From contig CALFHG010000287.1 of assembly GCA_937875805.1 (NCBI GenBank), positions 1 through 14,304 on the forward strand: DNA of 14,304 nt, in the 5' to 3' direction. The DNA is from an uncultured Nitrosopumilaceae archaeon (GTDB lineage: Archaea; Thermoproteota; Nitrososphaeria; Nitrososphaerales; Nitrosopumilaceae). The translations under genes and the position numbers were made by a program. Positions 10,965 through 14,304 of the stretch are shown here, one piece after another (the first letter of the stretch is position 1; every line of letters begins with the position of its first letter). Below the pieces are notes generated by a model, which saw only the letters and a program-made list of their open reading frames with translations, was not told the origin of the DNA and did no database searches.

Positions 10965-12230
10965 CTAGATCTCTTTTTGATTGCCCATATAGCTTTGTAA
11001 CACACTAGGAATTCTTATGTGCCCATCTTTGGTTTGGAAATTCTCCATAATTGATACTAAAACTCTAGTTGTGGCTACCAATGTACTGTTTAATGTGTGC
11101 ACGTACTGTGTATCTTCATTTGTTTTATCTCTAAATCTAATTTTCAATCGTCTTGCTTGATACTCTAAACAATTTGAACATGAAACAATTTCTCTGTATG
11201 CGTTTTGCCCTGCCATCCAGGCCTCAATATCGTAAGTCTTGGCGGAAATTTTTCCCATATCTCCAGATGATAATAACATCACTTTGTAAGGAATTTCCAA
11301 GTTTTGATAAAATTCTTCAGCTACTGCTAACATTTTTTCATGCTCCTTCCAAGAATCTTCAGGTCTTGAAAATACGAATTGTTCAATTTTCTCAAATTGA
11401 TGAACTCTGAAAATTCCTTTTTGATCTCTTCCATGTGCTCCCGCTTCTTTTCTAAAACATGGACTAACACCTGCATATCTTAGAGGCAAATCTTTTCCTT
11501 CTATGATTTCTTTTGCCCTCATTGCTGCCATGGCGTGTTCTGATGTTCCAATCATGTATAGATCCTCATCTTCAATTTTGTAAATTACTTCTTCAAAATC
11601 GTCTGCAATTACAGCTCCCTCCATAGATTCTCGATTAATCATATATGGTGGTTGAATAAGCGAATATTCTTTTTTTGCTAGAAAATCTAATCCGTAGTGA
11701 ATTAATGATTGATTTAATCTTACAAGATCATTTTTCAAATAATAGAATCTAGCCCCTGCTACTTTTGCAGCTCTTTCTAGGTCTACTAAATCTAAATTCT
11801 CGGAGATATCGATGTGGTCATTTATTTTAAAATCAAAATTTGGAATTTCTCCCCATTTTTTGATTTCTTTATTTGCACTTTCATCTGCTCCAACAGGAAC
11901 TGATTCATGAACAAGGTTTGGAATGGTAAATGCTAATTTAGAATATGTATTTTCAACTGTTTCTTGCTCTGATTCTAATTTTGTAAGTTGTGCTGAAACA
12001 TCTTTCATTTGTGATAAAATATCTGAGGCATCTTCACCTGCTTTCTTTTTTTGAGAAATTTCTAATGCTACTTGGTTTTTCTTTTTTCGTAATTCATCAG
12101 TTTTAATTATTAATTCACGTCTTTTTTGATCAGATTCAATTAATGTTTCTAAATCAAAATCAACTGCTCTATCTTTGAGCATGTCTCGAATAATCTGTGG
12201 TTTTTCTTTGATTAGTTTTGGATCTAGCAT
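10965..12230 (-). CDS. serS: Seryl-tRNA synthetase
   Basis: The 421-residue class II aminoacyl-tRNA synthetase charges tRNA-Ser (and tRNA-Sec where present) with serine. Residues ~30-100 form the long antiparallel coiled-coil arm that recognises the tRNA variable arm, rich in K/E heptads. The serine pocket motif is G-T-S-E-H (228-232). Motif 2 is C-F-R-K-E-A-G-A-H-G-R-D (258-269) followed by F-R-V-H-Q-F-E-K-I-E-Q-F, and motif 3 carries R389 in N-S-T-L-V-A-T-T-R389. This is the common SerRS type, not the rare methanogen form. The ATG shares its first base with the pcc1 stop (TAATG), implying translational coupling. The position between pcc1 and rps3ae is unusual relative to the cluster I know from archaea. 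Confidence 0.96.
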   Translation of the reverse strand: MLDPKLIKEKPQIIRDMLKDRAVDFDLETLIESDQKRRELIIKTDELRKKKNQVALEISQKKKAGEDASDILSQMKDVSAQLTKLESEQETVENTYSKLAFTIPNLVHESVPVGADESANKEIKKWGEIPNFDFKINDHIDISENLDLVDLERAAKVAGARFYYLKNDLVRLNQSLIHYGLDFLAKKEYSLIQPPYMINRESMEGAVIADDFEEVIYKIEDEDLYMIGTSEHAMAAMRAKEIIEGKDLPLRYAGVSPCFRKEAGAHGRDQKGIFRVHQFEKIEQFVFSRPEDSWKEHEKMLAVAEEFYQNLEIPYKVMLLSSGDMGKISAKTYDIEAWMAGQNAYREIVSCSNCLEYQARRLKIRFRDKTNEDTQYVHTLNSTLVATTRVLVSIMENFQTKDGHIRIPSVLQSYMGNQKEI

Positions 12231-12472
12231 TATTCTATCACCTTTAATGCAACTTGGATATGTTCCATCACTTCATCAACTGTACCAGTGAGCTGTTTCA
12301 TATTCTTTTTACTTTCAAAATTAAAAACTAGTTTGTTATCTACATTTTCAACATTAAGACTCAATCCCTCGGGAAAATCAACATTATCTGGTTCTAGGGC
12401 TTTTTTCACCGTTTCAGCTTTTTCTTTTGATATGTTATTGAGAATTACCTGAACTTGACACGTTAATGACAT
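12230..12472 (-). CDS. pcc1: KEOPS complex subunit Pcc1
   Basis: The 80-residue product matches the small Pcc1/CTAG family. It has an opening strand C-Q-V-Q-V-I-L, then A-L-E-P-D-N-V-D-F-P (25-34), a strand-turn-strand with L-V-F-N-F-E-S, and the helix beginning T-V-D-E-V-M-E-H-I (63-71). Pcc1 dimerises the KEOPS complex, which installs threonylcarbamoyl on A37 of ANN-decoding tRNAs (t6A), and it contributes to tRNA binding. The ATG at 12472 lies 38 bases inside the end of the RecJ-like gene, and no later in-frame start preserves the first strand. It also overlaps serS by one base. Length is complete for the family. The other KEOPS subunits are not in this window. Confidence 0.9.
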   Translation of the reverse strand: MSLTCQVQVILNNISKEKAETVKKALEPDNVDFPEGLSLNVENVDNKLVFNFESKKNMKQLTGTVDEVMEHIQVALKVIE

Positions 12473-13856
12473 TTACTTCTAAATAGTTAAGAAATTCATC
12501 TAATTTGTCTTTAGTTATTTTTGCTCCTGCAGCAGCATTATGGCCTCCTCCGATACCGTTGAATTTCTTAGCCCCTGCACTCATTATTTCACTAAGATTG
12601 ATGTCTGATGTACACCCAAATGATTTTCTTGATGAGAACTTGATCGTATTTTCTTCAGCCTTGGTTCTCAAAATTACAATTTTTCCAGAATTTTTTGGTG
12701 ATCCTGCAATTAATGATGACATGGTACCTGTCATTGTTTCTGGAACTATGTCTTCACCATTTACCATAATACATGTCTCACTTTCAGAAATTCTCCATCT
12801 TTCATTTGATAGAATGTTCATGTATTCTCGGATCATCTTTCTATAATTTGTTAGAATAGTTTCTGCTTCTCTTAGAATCTTATTTCTATCTCCCATACAT
12901 ACTGCCATTCCTACTCCTGAGCGATTGATTCTTCCACATGAGTTTAACATAGTTGAAAATTCTCTTCCGTCTCTCAAGAAACTTCTATTGTCTTCTCTTG
13001 GAAATGTATAGGTATATCCAATTAATTCTGACATTATTTCAGTAGTATTTTTTCCAGATGCAAATTTGGTGATTGATTCAATAACTTGCCTTTTTTCATC
13101 TTCATTTAGTTCCGCTGGGACTCTCCATCTCCCTTCTTCTTTGAGATTAATTCCAGATGAATTTAGGACTGAAAAACATGCTTCTTTATTCCAGGTTAAT
13201 CCTTCAATAAATGGCTGTGATGTAAATGCCAAGGCATCTGCAAGTGGTCTTGTTTCTCTTCCAACTAACAATAAATCTAAATCAATATCGACCAGACCTA
13301 GTTCTTTGGCAGTATTGGCAATCTCAAAATTTTTACCGGTAAATGATTTTCGTTCTCCCTGGTCTTGTCTATCGCCTAAAGCTGAAACAACTGCAATTGC
13401 AGACAAATCTGAATTTCTTTCATCAAGTGCCATTGATGCAAGATATGCCATTCCTCCAGCACAAATTTCAGTTCCGCCATCAATCCCATATTTCCATGAA
13501 TTTATGACATTTTGATTATCTATCTCTTCATCAGGAATTTGATGATGATCTAAAACAATCCAATTATCTCCCAATGTTTTATCTAATTCATTTGCAAAAC
13601 CTGCTCCTAGATCAGTTACTATATGAAAATCTCTGGAATCTGTTTTGAAAGATTCTAGAATATTTTTACTAAATTCTTTTGATGTCCTAACTGTACAATT
13701 GGCACCTGCTCTGATTAGGGCTTTAGTGATGATACTGCCTGATGTTAATCCATCACAGTCAATATGGGTTGTAACAGAAATTGATTTTTTTGATTTTATG
13801 CAATCTAAAATATTATCTTTGAAAAAGGAAAGTGATTCATCAAGTGACTTTGTCAT
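12435..13856 (-). CDS. RecJ-like DHH-family phosphoesterase (archaeal)
   Basis: 473 residues with all DHH motifs intact: T-H31-I-D33-C-D35-G (motif I), V-T-D82-L-G (II), L-D103-H104-H105-Q (III), and A-L-G-D162-R-Q-D (IV). These coordinate two Mn2+/Mg2+ ions for 5'-3' or 3'-5' exonuclease action. A C-terminal DHHA1 domain closes with G436-G-G-H-N-A-A-A-G, which binds the nucleic acid. Archaeal proteins of this type include GAN, a GINS-associated nuclease of the replisome, and 3'-5' exonucleases that act on RNA and DNA. Which one this is cannot be told from motifs. The ATG (13856) shares one base with the uS15 stop (TAATG), and the 3' end overlaps pcc1 by 38 bases. The gene is therefore embedded in a coupled translation-related operon. 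Confidence 0.92.
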   Translation of the reverse strand: MTKSLDESLSFFKDNILDCIKSKKSISVTTHIDCDGLTSGSIITKALIRAGANCTVRTSKEFSKNILESFKTDSRDFHIVTDLGAGFANELDKTLGDNWIVLDHHQIPDEEIDNQNVINSWKYGIDGGTEICAGGMAYLASMALDERNSDLSAIAVVSALGDRQDQGERKSFTGKNFEIANTAKELGLVDIDLDLLLVGRETRPLADALAFTSQPFIEGLTWNKEACFSVLNSSGINLKEEGRWRVPAELNEDEKRQVIESITKFASGKNTTEIMSELIGYTYTFPREDNRSFLRDGREFSTMLNSCGRINRSGVGMAVCMGDRNKILREAETILTNYRKMIREYMNILSNERWRISESETCIMVNGEDIVPETMTGTMSSLIAGSPKNSGKIVILRTKAEENTIKFSSRKSFGCTSDINLSEIMSAGAKKFNGIGGGHNAAAGAKITKDKLDEFLNYLEVNVINVSSSGNSQ

Positions 13857-14304
13857 TACTCTAGTTGAGCAACCACGGATTTATACTTCCATGTTTTAGC
13901 AATTCTTCCAATTCTTTTGTAGTAGACTGATAGTCTGTGAACTTTGGCTTCAATTAATTCCAAAGATCTAACATTTCTATTGTCTCCCTTGTTTGTTTTG
14001 AGGTGCTTTTGGAGATTTACTGCTTTTTTAACAATGTTTTCTAGGTCTTCAGGCATTTCAGCTTTCAAATCATGTTCTTCTAAAATTTGACCCATTTTTT
14101 TATTGGTGACTGATTTGATTAAAGGAATTGCATGTTGATCTCTTAGTTTAATTCCTATTTGACTTGGGGTTAGTCCATCTTTGGTATATTTTATAACTAA
14201 TTCTTCAACTTCTGAAGTACTATGTGTAACCCAAGAAGGTGCACGAAGTACAGCTGGTCTAATAGAATGTGATTTCCCATGTCTATGTGAATGTAATCGT
14301 CCCA
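13856..14304 (-). CDS. rps15: 30S ribosomal protein uS15 (first base of ATG outside window)
   Basis: The visible frame runs from the right edge to TAA at 13858-13856. The edge bases on the minus strand begin TG-GGA-CGA, so only the A of the ATG (base 14305) is missing. Total length would be 149 residues, typical of archaeal uS15, which is longer than the bacterial form. The N-terminal extension reads M-G-R-L-H-S-H-R-H-G-K-S-H-S-I-R-P, followed by A-P-S-W-V. This is the characteristic archaeal/eukaryal S13/S15 N-terminus. The core helical region has H-R-L-S-V-Y-Y-K-R-I-G-R-I, which binds the 16S rRNA three-way junction. The protein is a primary binder of the platform. It heads the visible cluster and overlaps the RecJ-like gene by one base. 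The promoter lies outside the window. Confidence 0.96.
   Translation of the reverse strand, partial: GRLHSHRHGKSHSIRPAVLRAPSWVTHSTSEVEELVIKYTKDGLTPSQIGIKLRDQHAIPLIKSVTNKKMGQILEEHDLKAEMPEDLENIVKKAVNLQKHLKTNKGDNRNVRSLELIEAKVHRLSVYYKRIGRIAKTWKYKSVVAQLE

Noticed and set aside
12505..12846. 113-residue plus-strand ORF opposite the DHHA1 part of the RecJ-like gene
   Set aside because: Antisense shadow; hydrophobic composition is the complement of the conserved minus-strand frame.
13066..13515. 149-residue plus-strand ORF antisense to the RecJ-like gene
   Set aside because: It mirrors a strongly conserved gene with intact catalytic motifs on the other strand, has no recognisable domain or promoter, and its composition is that of an antisense shadow.

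Overview
The window looks like a stretch of an AT-rich archaeal chromosome, most probably from a thaumarchaeon (Nitrososphaerota, Nitrosopumilus-like). The evidence is a TATA-binding protein made of two direct repeats, archaeal/eukaryal-type ribosomal proteins eS1 (S3Ae) and uS15, the KEOPS subunit Pcc1, a COG1325 RNA-binding exosome-associated protein, an archaeal RecJ-like DHH nuclease and a geranylgeranyl-reductase-type flavoprotein of archaeal lipid synthesis. Several genes begin with TTG, and many have a TATA-like box centred about 26 bases before the start codon, as expected for leaderless archaeal mRNAs. No ammonia-oxidation gene is present, so the ammonia-oxidiser assignment is an inference from overall style.

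Layout. Bases 1-305 hold the 3' end of a tRNA-dihydrouridine synthase (+). At 445-684 (+) lies a stand-alone Lrp/AsnC effector-binding domain. It is convergent with a P-II-like protein (838-1179, -) across a hairpin-rich spacer. Two plus-strand genes follow: a small helix-turn-helix-like protein (1307-1483) and a membrane-anchored protein with an outer beta-sandwich-like domain (1530-2213). From 2215 to the window end every protein gene is on the minus strand. In order of increasing coordinate these are: a PD-(D/E)XK-like nuclease, a small orphan, TBP, an ASCH protein, a PLP enzyme fused to a rhodanese-like domain, a VWA protein with its MoxR-type AAA+ ATPase, a geranylgeranyl-reductase-family enzyme, a GC-rich island that may be an RNA gene, a frameshifted COG1325 gene, eS1, seryl-tRNA synthetase, Pcc1, a RecJ-like nuclease and uS15. 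The A of the uS15 ATG lies one base beyond the window.

How the genes work together. Reading 14304 down to 9859 gives an information-processing cluster: uS15, RecJ-like, Pcc1, SerRS, then eS1 and the COG1325 protein. It links the small ribosomal subunit, tRNA charging, the t6A tRNA-modification complex and RNA processing. Junctions are overlaps of 1, 38 and 1 bases; eS1 has its own predicted promoter. The MoxR/VWA pair is one transcription unit, and such pairs normally activate a metalloenzyme that is not encoded here. TBP has two nearly identical TATA boxes 12 bp apart, suggesting autoregulation.

Most notable points: the single-base frameshift in the COG1325 gene, the double TATA box of tbp, the PLP-rhodanese fusion, a P-II protein lacking several ligand-binding residues, and two candidate structured RNAs (731-814 and 9751-9845). 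No stretch above 300 bases lacks a gene; the largest gaps are 9671-9858, 685-837 and 306-444. I saw no tRNA or rRNA gene, insertion sequence, CRISPR array or attachment site.
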